DNA from: Parasedimentitalea maritima
GTDB taxonomy: Bacteria; Pseudomonadota; Alphaproteobacteria; Rhodobacterales; Rhodobacteraceae
Assembly: GCF_005771405.1 (NCBI RefSeq)
Contig: NZ_VAUA01000001.1
Span: 248,001-312,000 of the forward strand
DNA length: 64,000 nucleotides
Reading direction: 5' to 3'
The position numbers and the translations under genes were made by a program. Shown here piece by piece: positions 54,819-62,955 of the stretch. The notes beneath the pieces were generated by a model. That model made no database searches and was not told the origin of the DNA. It worked only from the letters and a program-made list of their open reading frames with translations. Each line of letters opens with the position of its first letter. Within the stretch, counting starts at the first letter, position 1.

Positions 54819-55561
54819 ACAATCACCCTCACGATGTTGAGAATGGAAAATCCGGTCAGCAGCAGAACCACCACCTTGCGGAATTGATCTTGCGAGGTGG
54901 CCGAGAACTTCAGGCTACCAGCCCAGATGCCTAGTCCAAGGATGGGAAAGCCCAGTGCGATGCCAGTCACAGTGCCTGCACCAACCAACCCATGTGACGC
55001 CATTACTGGCAGGGTCATCAGGTCAATACCGGTCAGAAAGACGATCATGGTGGCACGGAAAACGGCAGGCGGGACAGGCTGTGTGGATAGAAAAGCAGCA
55101 ACGGGCAGGCCACCGACGCCAGCGCTGTTGGCGATGCCGGACACCATCCCAACAGCAACATTGCCCTTGGGGCCAATCTGGCGTTCCAGCCGCCAGCCAC
55201 TCAGAAGGATCAGGCTCAGTGCAAGGATCAGGGCGGAGATGGCTATGCGGGCCTCTTGCTCACCCAGACGGGCCATGATGGCCACAGCGGGAACAACAGC
55301 CACAGCAGCGCCGCCCAGCAATGCGATGGTTCGCTTCCAGTCAATATGCGCTCGAATGCCACGCGCCTGAAACAGTGTCATCGCGATTTCGCAGCTGAAT
55401 ACGACCGGGATCAGGGGCAGCGGGTTGGTCACCAGCGCTGCAAGAATGATAAAAATGGCAGAAAATCCAAAGCCGGAAAAACCTCGGATATAGGCCGCCA
55501 CAAACAGTGCGGCGGCCAAAAAGGCCCCTTGGCCGGTGGTCAGGTCAAAGGGCAGTGTCAT
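54815..55561 (-). CDS. tauE: TauE/SafE-family (TSUP) anion exporter
   Basis: A 248-residue TSUP-family membrane protein with about eight hydrophobic segments. Its position between xsc and pta, starting four bases after xsc and overlapping pta, points to export of sulfite (or sulfoacetate) made by Xsc. Motifs include YIRGFSGFGFSAIFIILAALV and GMVSGIANSAGVGGLPVAAFLS. The start at 55561 is chosen over an upstream frame extension because it begins at the first membrane span. It should not be confused with the TauABC uptake system, which is not in this window. Confidence 0.88.
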   Translation of the reverse strand: MTLPFDLTTGQGAFLAAALFVAAYIRGFSGFGFSAIFIILAALVTNPLPLIPVVFSCEIAMTLFQARGIRAHIDWKRTIALLGGAAVAVVPAVAIMARLGEQEARIAISALILALSLILLSGWRLERQIGPKGNVAVGMVSGIANSAGVGGLPVAAFLSTQPVPPAVFRATMIVFLTGIDLMTLPVMASHGLVGAGTVTGIALGFPILGLGIWAGSLKFSATSQDQFRKVVVLLLTGFSILNIVRVIV

Positions 55562-55565
55562 AGGC

Positions 55566-57341
55566 TCAGGCGCCTTTTTGTGGGCGCATGTCGTCAGCCG
55601 AGATGCCAGCAACCTCAACCGGGTTCTTCATCGCATCGCGACGGAAGGGCTCACCCAATTCCTGGTTGATCATCGCTTCGATCAGAGTGGTGATCCCCTG
55701 TTTCTGATCTTCACAAGCCTGACGCAGCGCATCGGTCAGCTCGTCCATGGTGCGGGCGACAACGCCTTTCAGGCCACATGCATTGGCGATACCTGCATAG
55801 GACACTTTGGTGTCCAGCTCGGTGCCGACAAAGTTGTCGTCGAACCACAGAGTCGAGTTACGCTTTTCAGCACCCCACTGGTAGTTGCGGAACACAACCT
55901 GGGTCACTCCAGGCCACTCTTCGCGGCCAATGGCCGTCAACTCAGTTACGGCGATACCAAATGCGCCGTCACCCGAGAAACCAACAACTGGAACATCAGG
56001 GCGACCGATTTTCGCGCCAACAACCGCTGGCAGACCGTAACCACAGGGGCCAAACAGGCCAGGTGCCAGATACTTGCGGCCTTCTTCGAACGAAGGATAG
56101 GCGTTGCCGATGGCACAGTTGTTGCCGATGTCGGACGAGATGATCGCATCTGCAGGTAGGGCTGCCTGAATGGCACGCCATGCTTTACGTGGGCTCAACC
56201 AGTCTGGCTTGGCCGCACGGGCACGCTGGTTCCAAGTGGTGCCGGGATCGTCCTGCTCGTCATCCATTGACGACAGTTCCTGCGCCCATCCTGATTTGGT
56301 GGTGGCGATCAGGTCTTTGCGCGATGCGCGACCTTCGTCACCGGCAGTGCCCGACAGCTTGTCGAGGATCGTGGTTGCTACAGTTTTGGCGTCGCCTACG
56401 ATGCCAACGGTAACTTTTTTGGTCAGGCCGATGCGGTCCGGGTTGATATCAACCTGGATGATTTTGGCTTCGGTTGGCCAGTAGTCAATGCCATAACCAG
56501 GCAGTGTCGAGAACGGGTTCAGGCGGGTGCCGAGGGCCAGAACAACGTCAGCCTTCGAGATCAGCTCCATAGCGGCCTTGGAGCCGTTATAGCCGAGGGG
56601 ACCAGCATGCAGCGGGTGTGAGCCGGGGAAGGCGTCGTTGTGCTGGTAGCCACAGCAAACCGGGGCGTCCAGACGCTCGGCCAGTGCGATGGAGGCTGGG
56701 ATAGCACCGCCGATGACAACACCAGCACCGTTCAGGATAACCGGGAACTTGGCGCCGGACAGCAATTCAGCAGCCTGATCCAGTGCCGCGGCACCACCCT
56801 GTGGGCGCTCAAAGTCGACGATGGCTGGCAGCTCGATGTCGACAACCTGAGTGAAGTAATCGCGTGGAACGTTGATCTGGGCCGGTGCACTCTGGCGCTT
56901 GGCTTGCATGATCACGCGGTTCAGGACTTCGGCCATACGGGTCGGGTCACGAACTTCTTCCTGATAGCAAACGCAATCAGCAAAGGCGTTCATCTGTTCC
57001 ATTTCCTGGAAACCGCCCTGACCCATGGTCTTGTTTGCGGCCTGTGGTGTCACCAGCAGCAGCGGGGTGTGGTTCCAGTATGCGGTTTTCACAGCGGTCA
57101 CAAAGTTGGTGATGCCGGGGCCGTTTTGCGCGATCATCATCGACATTTTGCCGGTGGCGCGGGTGTAACCGTCAGCCATCATGCCGCCGGATCCTTCGTG
57201 GGCGCAGTCCCAGAACTGGATGCCAGCTGGCTCAAAGATGTCGGAGATCGGCATCATGGCCGAACCGATGATACCAAATGCATGTTCGATGCCGTGCATC
57301 TGAAGTGTTTTTACAAAGGCTTCTTCGGTGGTCATTTTCAT
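55566..57341 (-). CDS. xsc: Sulfoacetaldehyde acetyltransferase
   Basis: A 591-residue ThDP-dependent enzyme. The N terminus and the conserved Glu49 of the ThDP-activating site (CAHEGSGGMMADGY) are present, as is the ThDP-binding GDGAFGIAVTEL followed by NYQWGAEKRN. It converts sulfoacetaldehyde and phosphate to acetyl phosphate and sulfite, the central carbon-sulfur bond-breaking step of taurine catabolism. Length and sequence match the Xsc group rather than acetolactate synthases. A GGAGC site precedes the start, and two TauR-like boxes lie about 84-116 bases upstream. Confidence 0.97.
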   Translation of the reverse strand: MKMTTEEAFVKTLQMHGIEHAFGIIGSAMMPISDIFEPAGIQFWDCAHEGSGGMMADGYTRATGKMSMMIAQNGPGITNFVTAVKTAYWNHTPLLLVTPQAANKTMGQGGFQEMEQMNAFADCVCYQEEVRDPTRMAEVLNRVIMQAKRQSAPAQINVPRDYFTQVVDIELPAIVDFERPQGGAAALDQAAELLSGAKFPVILNGAGVVIGGAIPASIALAERLDAPVCCGYQHNDAFPGSHPLHAGPLGYNGSKAAMELISKADVVLALGTRLNPFSTLPGYGIDYWPTEAKIIQVDINPDRIGLTKKVTVGIVGDAKTVATTILDKLSGTAGDEGRASRKDLIATTKSGWAQELSSMDDEQDDPGTTWNQRARAAKPDWLSPRKAWRAIQAALPADAIISSDIGNNCAIGNAYPSFEEGRKYLAPGLFGPCGYGLPAVVGAKIGRPDVPVVGFSGDGAFGIAVTELTAIGREEWPGVTQVVFRNYQWGAEKRNSTLWFDDNFVGTELDTKVSYAGIANACGLKGVVARTMDELTDALRQACEDQKQGITTLIEAMINQELGEPFRRDAMKNPVEVAGISADDMRPQKGA

Positions 57342-57424
57342 GTGGGGTGCTCCTGATGAGACGCCGAAAGGGCCGACAAGATGTCGGGGATTGTCTTTGG
57401 TCTAAATTGTGGGGCAGTCCGCAG

Positions 57425-57457
57425 TTAGGGCCAGTTGTGGCGGCGGATTAGGGCCAG
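57425..57457 (-). promoter_or_regulatory. TauR-type direct-repeat boxes upstream of xsc
   Basis: On the minus strand CTGGCCCTAA occurs twice, at 57425-57434 and 57448-57457, spaced 23 bp. The boxes match YTGGMCYTAA, the same form found upstream of tauR at 58936-58971. Confidence 0.65.
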
Positions 57458-57459
57458 TC

Positions 57460-58920
57460 TCAGCCGGACTGCAGCGCCTTGGCCAGAAGGGCCAAACCAG
57501 GCTCGATGCGACTCTCCGCAATCGAGGAATAGCCAAGCCGATAATAGTTCTGCTGCCGGTTGTTTTGGGCGAAAAATGGCGCCCCCGGTTCGACAAGGAC
57601 GCTTTGCGGCATAAGGCTACGGGCCACTGCCGCCATGTCGATGCCTGGCTCGGCCTGCATCCACATAGATGACCCCCCATAAACGCCACTGCCAGCAATG
57701 GTTAGCCCATGTTCTGAGATGGCCTCTTCCATCACTGTGCGACGTCGATGCAGGGTCTTGGCTGTGCGGCGTATCTGGGCGTCGTAATGACCCAGGGACA
57801 GGAAGTAGGCCACGGTGCGCTGGATATGGCCGGGCGCGTGGCGCAGCACAGTGGCCCGCAGCGCGCGGGCCTGACGAATGAAGGGTTCAGACCCAACCAG
57901 ATAACCTAGCCTTAAACCCGGAAACAGAGATTTTGAGAAACTGCCGACGTAGACAACGCGACCATCGCTATCCAGCGACTTCAGGGCCGGGGAGGGGGGG
58001 GCGAGGAAAGACATTTCAAACTCATAGTCATCTTCAACGATGATCGCATCGATATCGCGGGCCCGGTCCAGTAGGGCACGGCGGCGTTCCATCGGCATGG
58101 TGGCTGTTGTCGGGCTCTGGTGGCTGGGGGTGGTAAATATGACATCGGTGTCGTCCGTGATCAGGTCCGGCGGCAGCCCATCTCGGTCTACTGGAATGGC
58201 ATCAACCTGGCACAGGCTGTGGGTCAGTTGATCGCGCAACGTGTAGTAACAGGGATCTTCGATGGTGGCATTGCGGCGGCTGTTCAACAGGATCTGAGTT
58301 ACCAGCCAAAGCGCGTTCTGCGCGCCCAGCGTAATCAGAATTTCCTCGGGGCGGGCTGTGATGCCACGGCGCGGCAGAGTGTGGCGGGCGATGTATTCGA
58401 TCAGTAATGGGTCGTCCTGATCAAAATAGTCGGTGGTCAGGGCGGCAAAATCCTTTTGTCCCAGGGCCCGCAGCGCGCAGAGGCGCCAGTTGGCATGGTC
58501 AAACAGGGTCGGGTCGGCCTGACCATAGATAAATGGAAATTTGTAATCCCGCCAATCCTGCGGCTTGCGCGGGGTGTCCCCCCCGGTGAACTGCCGTGCC
58601 AAAGCCCGCGACCAATCCACGGTTTCTTCGGATTTTTCAGGTGGCGTGTAACTGGGGGGGACCGGTGCATTTTCCGACACAAAGTACCCAGACCGGCCGC
58701 GCGAAGTCAGATAATCATTCGCCAGCAACTCGGTATAGGCCAATGTCACCGTGATCCGGCTGATACCTAGATGGGTTGCCAGCTTGCGCGAAGAAGGCAG
58801 TTTTTCCCCGACATGGAAGCGTCCCGACAGAATGCCTTCCGCGATCATCTGCTGGATCTGCGCCTGCAGTGTGCCGTGCGCCTTGGGGCTGAGGAAGAAA
58901 GTGTCGACGGAAATAGCCAT
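57460..58920 (-). CDS. tauR: TauR, MocR/GntR-type transcription regulator
   Basis: A 486-residue regulator with a GntR winged helix at about 15-80 (LPSSRKLATHLGISRITVTLAYTELLANDYL) fused to an aminotransferase-like PLP domain; the PLP lysine is Lys330 in GSFSKSLFPGLRLGYL. TauR of Rhodobacter activates taurine genes when taurine is present. It lies 118 bases upstream of xsc on the same strand; direct-repeat boxes for its own binding lie 15 bases before its start and upstream of xsc, so it likely activates the operon and regulates itself. Confidence 0.94.
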   Translation of the reverse strand: MAISVDTFFLSPKAHGTLQAQIQQMIAEGILSGRFHVGEKLPSSRKLATHLGISRITVTLAYTELLANDYLTSRGRSGYFVSENAPVPPSYTPPEKSEETVDWSRALARQFTGGDTPRKPQDWRDYKFPFIYGQADPTLFDHANWRLCALRALGQKDFAALTTDYFDQDDPLLIEYIARHTLPRRGITARPEEILITLGAQNALWLVTQILLNSRRNATIEDPCYYTLRDQLTHSLCQVDAIPVDRDGLPPDLITDDTDVIFTTPSHQSPTTATMPMERRRALLDRARDIDAIIVEDDYEFEMSFLAPPSPALKSLDSDGRVVYVGSFSKSLFPGLRLGYLVGSEPFIRQARALRATVLRHAPGHIQRTVAYFLSLGHYDAQIRRTAKTLHRRRTVMEEAISEHGLTIAGSGVYGGSSMWMQAEPGIDMAAVARSLMPQSVLVEPGAPFFAQNNRQQNYYRLGYSSIAESRIEPGLALLAKALQSG

Positions 58921-58935
58921 GCGGGAAACCTTGGG

Positions 58936-58971
58936 TTGGACCTAACCTGGGTGCGATCTGGACTTAACTTG
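58936..58971 (+). promoter_or_regulatory. TauR-type direct-repeat boxes upstream of tauR
   Basis: TTGGACCTAACCTG at 58936 and CTGGACTTAACTTG at 58958 are direct repeats 22 bp apart, two helical turns. CTGGACTTAA matches the TauR box described for Rhodobacter as I remember it. Confidence 0.7.
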
Positions 58972-59012
58972 TCGGGCAAAAAAAGATGGATTGCTAGAGT
59001 GAAAATAAAACT

Positions 59013-59028
59013 ATAAAACTAGTTTTAT
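59013..59028. promoter_or_regulatory. ArsR-type operator palindrome
   Basis: ATAAAACTAGTTTTAT is a perfect 16-bp palindrome 19 bases before the ArsR-like start, in the position expected for autoregulation; a direct repeat of ATAAAACTA overlaps it on the left. Confidence 0.7.
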
Positions 59029-59047
59029 CGAATCAATTGGAGCTCTG

Positions 59048-59362
59048 ATGATGTTATGGGAAGAAGCAGCGCAGGGTTTTGCTGCAATGGGATCCGAATC
59101 GCGACTGCAGGTTCTGCGCTGTCTGATCCGGGCTGGCCACGGCGGGTTGCTGGTGCATGAGATCCAGCAACGCAGCGGTATCGCGCCTTCGACACTGGCG
59201 CATCATCTAAAATTCCTTACCGGCGCCGGCGTGGTCGAACAGGAACGCAGTGGCCGTTCAACCGTCAATCGCGCCAACTTTGATCAATTGGAACAGCTGG
59301 CAAATTTCATCCTCAGCGAATGCTGTGCGGATTCACCAAGCGAGGCAAAGAGCAATGACTGA
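59048..59362 (+). CDS. ArsR-family transcription regulator
   Basis: A 104-residue winged-helix protein: MGSESRLQVLRCLIRAGHGGLLVHEIQQRSGIAPSTLAHHLKFLTGAGVVEQERSGR. It has no obvious metal-binding cysteine pair of the classic arsenic sensors at the alpha3 helix; cysteines are present near the C terminus (SECCAD). It overlaps the permease gene by eight bases, so the two form a regulator-transporter pair. A GGAG site lies before the first ATG; a second ATG follows at 59051. Confidence 0.9.
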   Translation: MMLWEEAAQGFAAMGSESRLQVLRCLIRAGHGGLLVHEIQQRSGIAPSTLAHHLKFLTGAGVVEQERSGRSTVNRANFDQLEQLANFILSECCADSPSEAKSND

Positions 59363-60383
59363 CGCAACACAGATTTCAGGCCGGGGTCGCGATCTGGCCA
59401 GATGGCTTAAAACACCCTGGGCCCTGATCGTCGTGATCCTGGCCCTCGTTGCCGTGCTGGATCCCGGTAACTTCATGGCCGTTTTGCAGTTCGCTGCAAC
59501 TGCGCTGGTCAGTACAGGCCGCTATATCCTGTTTGCGGTGTTGCTGCTGGCTTACCTCAAAGCCACAGGGGCAGAGGTGATGGTGGCGCGCGCCTTTGAA
59601 GGGCGCGAAGTCCGGATGATCTTCATGGCAGCTCTGTTTGGTGGATTGGCGCCGTTTTGCTCCTGCGAAGTGATTCCCTTTATCGCCGGGCTGCTGGCAC
59701 TGGGTGCACCCCTGTCTGCCGTAATGGCATTCTGGTTGTCCTCACCCCTGATAGATCCACCGACTCTGTTGATTACAGCAGGCGCACTCGGTTGGCCCTT
59801 TGCCATTGGTAAGGCCATTGTAGCGGTTGCCCTTGGCCTGTTTGGTGGCTTTACGATTAAGGCCCTGATGAAGGGCGGATTGTTTGTCTCTCCCCTGCGC
59901 AAAGCGCCGAGCACCGGTTGCGGCTGTGGTGGCCCAAAACTGGACACAAAACCAGTTTGGAAGTTCTGGCAGGAACAGCCCCGCCGCAATCACTTCAAAG
60001 CCGAGTTTGTCTCAAACGGAAGCTTCCTGTTGAAATGGCTAGCGCTGGCCTATGTGCTCGAAGCGCTGCTGGTCCACTATGTTCCTGCAGATCTGATTGC
60101 CACTCTGGTTGGTGGTGAGGGCGTGGTGCCAATTGCCATCGCAGCTCTGGTTGGGATGCCTGCCTATCTCAACTCTTATGTCGCGCCGCCCCTGCTGGCT
60201 GGATTGATTGATCAGGGTATGAGCAACGGTGCGGCAATGTCGTTTATGGTTGCTGGCGCAGTCAGTTCTATCCCGGCGATGTTGGCTGTCTGGTCACTGG
60301 TCAAGCCACAGGTCTTTGCCACTTATCTGGCTTTGGGTGTCAGCGGCGCCATTGTGTCGGGAGTTGTGTTTCAGTTGATTTGA
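59355..60383 (+). CDS. Permease of the UPF0718/ArsP-like (SO_0444) family
   Basis: A 342-residue inner-membrane protein with about eight to ten spans. Conserved features are FGGLAPFCSCEVIPFIAGLLALGAPL, with a Cys-Ser-Cys, a cytosolic loop bearing STGCGCGGPK, and the GMPAYLNSYVAPPLLAGLIDQGMSNGAAMSFM helix. These cysteine motifs fit the family linked to export of metals or organoarsenicals (Cu/Zn efflux or ArsP), controlled by the ArsR-like protein upstream. The substrate is not settled here. Confidence 0.88.
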   Translation: MTDATQISGRGRDLARWLKTPWALIVVILALVAVLDPGNFMAVLQFAATALVSTGRYILFAVLLLAYLKATGAEVMVARAFEGREVRMIFMAALFGGLAPFCSCEVIPFIAGLLALGAPLSAVMAFWLSSPLIDPPTLLITAGALGWPFAIGKAIVAVALGLFGGFTIKALMKGGLFVSPLRKAPSTGCGCGGPKLDTKPVWKFWQEQPRRNHFKAEFVSNGSFLLKWLALAYVLEALLVHYVPADLIATLVGGEGVVPIAIAALVGMPAYLNSYVAPPLLAGLIDQGMSNGAAMSFMVAGAVSSIPAMLAVWSLVKPQVFATYLALGVSGAIVSGVVFQLI

Positions 60384-60398
60384 GAGTGGTGTGGTGAA

Positions 60399-60462
60399 GG
60401 TGGGGGCTTTGCCCCCGCCGCGGCAGGCCGCGGCTCCCCCAGGATATTTTTGGCTAGATGAA
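60399..60462 (+). repeat. Dispersed intergenic repeat, copy 3
   Basis: A GGTGGGGGC/GCCCCC hairpin, a second CCGCGG-type hairpin, CCCCC and the tail ATATTTTTGGCTAGATGAAT lie between the convergent permease and GNAT genes. Confidence 0.8.
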
Positions 60463-60479
60463 TGCGGATAGAACTAGCG

Positions 60480-61073
60480 TTATGAGCTGGCGTGCCGCTG
60501 CATTTGAAACTCCAGATGTGCCTTGGTGGTGGGCCATTCAGCGGCGGTGATGGAATAGACGGCAGTGTCGCGAATGGTGCCATTCGCCATGATCATATGG
60601 GCCCGCAGGATGCCATCGGGTTTGGCGCCCAGCCGTTCAATTGCGCGTCGACTTTGGTGATTGATAACATGGGTGCGGAATTCGACGGCGATGGCATTCA
60701 GTGCTTCAAAAGCATGCCTTAACATCAGTAGCTTACATTCGGTATTCATCCCGGTCCGCTGTACTGATTTGCGGTACCAGGTCGAGCCAATTTCCAACCT
60801 GTGATTGATGTGGTCGATGTTCATATAGGTGGTCATGCCAACAGCGCGATCATCTGCATCAAGAATGGCAAAGGGCACCATGCTGCCGCTTTCACACAGG
60901 GCGAGGCGTCGGTCGATCTCAGCTGCTACACCATCGGGGGACGGTATGGCCGTGTACCACAGCTTATGTAGATCTCCGTCGGCGCTGGCCTCAGCCAGGT
61001 CTGCTGCGTGGTCATGCGTTAGGGGGGCAAGGCAAACTGAGTCGCCTTTTAGTGTGACTGGGGTCGCCCACAT
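60480..61073 (-). CDS. GNAT family N-acetyltransferase (RimJ/RimL type)
   Basis: A 197-residue GNAT protein resembling RimJ/RimL. It begins with TPVTLKGDSVCLAPLTHDHAADL, carries the LEIGSTWYRKSVQRTGMNTECKLLML acetyl-CoA segment, and the ECKLLMLRHAFEALNAIAVEFRTHVINHQSRRAIERLGAKPDGILR end. The acceptor is unknown. It stands between the permease pair and the methyltransferase, convergent with the permease. Confidence 0.9.
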   Translation of the reverse strand: MWATPVTLKGDSVCLAPLTHDHAADLAEASADGDLHKLWYTAIPSPDGVAAEIDRRLALCESGSMVPFAILDADDRAVGMTTYMNIDHINHRLEIGSTWYRKSVQRTGMNTECKLLMLRHAFEALNAIAVEFRTHVINHQSRRAIERLGAKPDGILRAHMIMANGTIRDTAVYSITAAEWPTTKAHLEFQMQRHASS

Positions 61074-61115
61074 TTGGATCGGTCCTTTTCCAGAGGTGTC
61101 GCCTTACCAATGGAG

Positions 61116-61147
61116 CAAAAACGGATCTTGAAAAAGATCCGCTTTTG
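61116..61147. terminator. Bidirectional hairpin near the methyltransferase 3' end
   Basis: CGGATCTT and AAGATCCG form an eight-base stem with GAAA loop, flanked by AAAAA on the left and CTTTTG on the right; it lies 22 bases past the methyltransferase stop, upstream of the GNAT start. Confidence 0.7.
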
Positions 61148-61168
61148 TCAATTTTGTTCAGACCAATT

Positions 61169-62761
61169 TTAGGCGGCAGCTTTGCCCTGCCGAGGTGTAG
61201 CCAGGGCCGATGTCGGTTCGAGTGTAAGGCCCAGGGTTTCACACAGCGGCAGGCGGCGGGCGGCAAAAACATTGGCACGCGCGCGCAACACAGAGAGGTT
61301 TTCCTCTGCGGTCTCCAGCACGCGTCCATCTTTCTGCAGCCGTTGCCCCTGAGGGGCCAGAATTTGCCAGGCCAGATTGGCCCAGTCGGCGGGGGTTTCC
61401 TTGCCTTCGCTGCGGGCTAGCAGAAACAGCTGTTCAAAACGGTCCAGCGCAATACCGCCCCCTGTGACCGGGGAAGCAAAGAACTGCAGGGTTTCACTTT
61501 CTTCGGATCGCTTAGCAACCGCGGCGTTAAAGATTCGACAGCGTTCGCGGCGGTCTTCCAGGCCCTCATTCGACAGGCTGGGGGCAAGATATCCATCGCC
61601 GATCAGCAGGGTCAGCATGCGGGTGATTTCGCCCCAGGGCATCTGTCCAAACACGCCAAGTTCCAGCAGTTCGCGCGTGGTCATCGGCCCCTGTGCCAGC
61701 GCGGTTAGAACCGGACCATACTGCTCCTGATCCATCGGAATTTCGCCCCGCCGCCAAGTCAGTTTGACGGTGCCGCCGCCGTAATGCCGGGTCAGCGCCA
61801 GAGGTGTTTTGAACCAGGCTGCGACCGACCCTCGTTCGGTCATTGGCAGCTTGCCCTTTACAAAGAGATCGGTGCGGAACTGTTCGTTCAGCAAAATGTC
61901 ACGCAGGCTTTCGCGGTGCACCGGGTCACTTTCCATCTTCAGCAAGGTCTGTTGCTCGTCTGAGAACGAAATGTCGTCCACATGGTCCCGCGGCTCTGCT
62001 GCGCCAAGGAATTTGAGCTTGGCCTGCGACATATCACTGGCGATGTCTTCAAAATGAAACGGTGTCCAGTCCTTGTTGAAATATTCATGTGCCAGATAGC
62101 TGGCGGGCATGGATTTCATCTTGCTAAGTCGTTTGGTCAGCGCGGGATTTCCAGTAAAGTAATCCGCCCCGTTTTGTTCCAGCTGATGGGCAAATTCGAC
62201 GGCCTCGGCAATGCGTTCGCTCAGCGGGCCCGAGCCCTGTTCAGCCCGGTTGGTCAGGATGCGGCGCAGCGGTAGGGCGGGGGCCCAACCGGGTAGGGCA
62301 TTGTAGCTGAGGTAGACAAGCCCGCCGGACTTCAACCGTTGGGAAATGAAGCTGGTGATGTGCTGCTGGTGTTCTTTGGACACCCAGCTGTAGACACCAT
62401 GCAGCGCAATAACGTCGAAGTCCTGTGGCAGGCCGGGTGCGTTGCCAAAATCGTCAAATGAGCGTTCATAGAAATGCACGTTGTCCAGTTCAGCGTCGCG
62501 GGCCAGATTAGCCGCGCCAGCCATATGGGCCGGGTTGAAATCCATAGCGTGGAACTGAATGTGTGGGTTGGCGGCTGCCAGCAGGTTGGCAGAAAACCCC
62601 TGGCCGCAGCCCAGTTCACAATAGGTCAGATTGGGTCGATCCAGGGCGTGATCATGTCCCTTGGAATGGGCGCAAAAACCAAGGTGGCTTGGCGTTAGCT
62701 CGCGAAAGAAATCATACGTATAGTCGATGTCGGCCACGTAGCCAGAGGTCCAGTCGTTCAT
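61169..62761 (-). CDS. SAM-dependent methyltransferase with regulatory domain
   Basis: A 530-residue protein with an N-terminal Rossmann methyltransferase (YCELGCGQGFSANLLAAA, about 48-65, and the acidic DFNPAHM segment) and a C-terminal PKMT-type methyltransferase regulatory domain. The centre carries YLSYNALPGWAPALPLRRIL. The substrate is not known; the regulatory domain occurs in protein-modifying and lipoprotein-like methyltransferases. It sits between the GNAT gene and tpa on the minus strand, separate from the taurine operon. Confidence 0.85.
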   Translation of the reverse strand: MNDWTSGYVADIDYTYDFFRELTPSHLGFCAHSKGHDHALDRPNLTYCELGCGQGFSANLLAAANPHIQFHAMDFNPAHMAGAANLARDAELDNVHFYERSFDDFGNAPGLPQDFDVIALHGVYSWVSKEHQQHITSFISQRLKSGGLVYLSYNALPGWAPALPLRRILTNRAEQGSGPLSERIAEAVEFAHQLEQNGADYFTGNPALTKRLSKMKSMPASYLAHEYFNKDWTPFHFEDIASDMSQAKLKFLGAAEPRDHVDDISFSDEQQTLLKMESDPVHRESLRDILLNEQFRTDLFVKGKLPMTERGSVAAWFKTPLALTRHYGGGTVKLTWRRGEIPMDQEQYGPVLTALAQGPMTTRELLELGVFGQMPWGEITRMLTLLIGDGYLAPSLSNEGLEDRRERCRIFNAAVAKRSEESETLQFFASPVTGGGIALDRFEQLFLLARSEGKETPADWANLAWQILAPQGQRLQKDGRVLETAEENLSVLRARANVFAARRLPLCETLGLTLEPTSALATPRQGKAAA

Positions 62762-62883
62762 GAAATGCCTTGTCGCTCAGGGATTGGGTACAGTCTCGAG
62801 GCAAATTTTATAAAAAAAGTTGAGGATCACGTTAACGCGGGGCGGATTGTGATCCTGTGGCTTGCAACGATTGAATTTTGAAC

Positions 62884-62913
62884 AAAAAAACGCCCCGTCA
62901 AAGACGGAGCGTT
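62884..62913 (-). terminator. Rho-independent terminator of tpa
   Basis: On the minus strand AACGCTCCGTC pairs with GACGGGGCGTT (one mismatch) around a three-base loop and is followed by TTTTT. It lies 43 bases past the tpa stop codon. Confidence 0.85.
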
Positions 62914-62955
62914 AGGTGGTTCTTGCCAGCCCACGCGGGGTTGGCGAGGAGAATT

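Noticed and set aside
56640-57356. Plus-strand open frame opposite xsc
   Set aside because: It lies antisense to the well-conserved N-terminal part of Xsc and has no recognisable domain.
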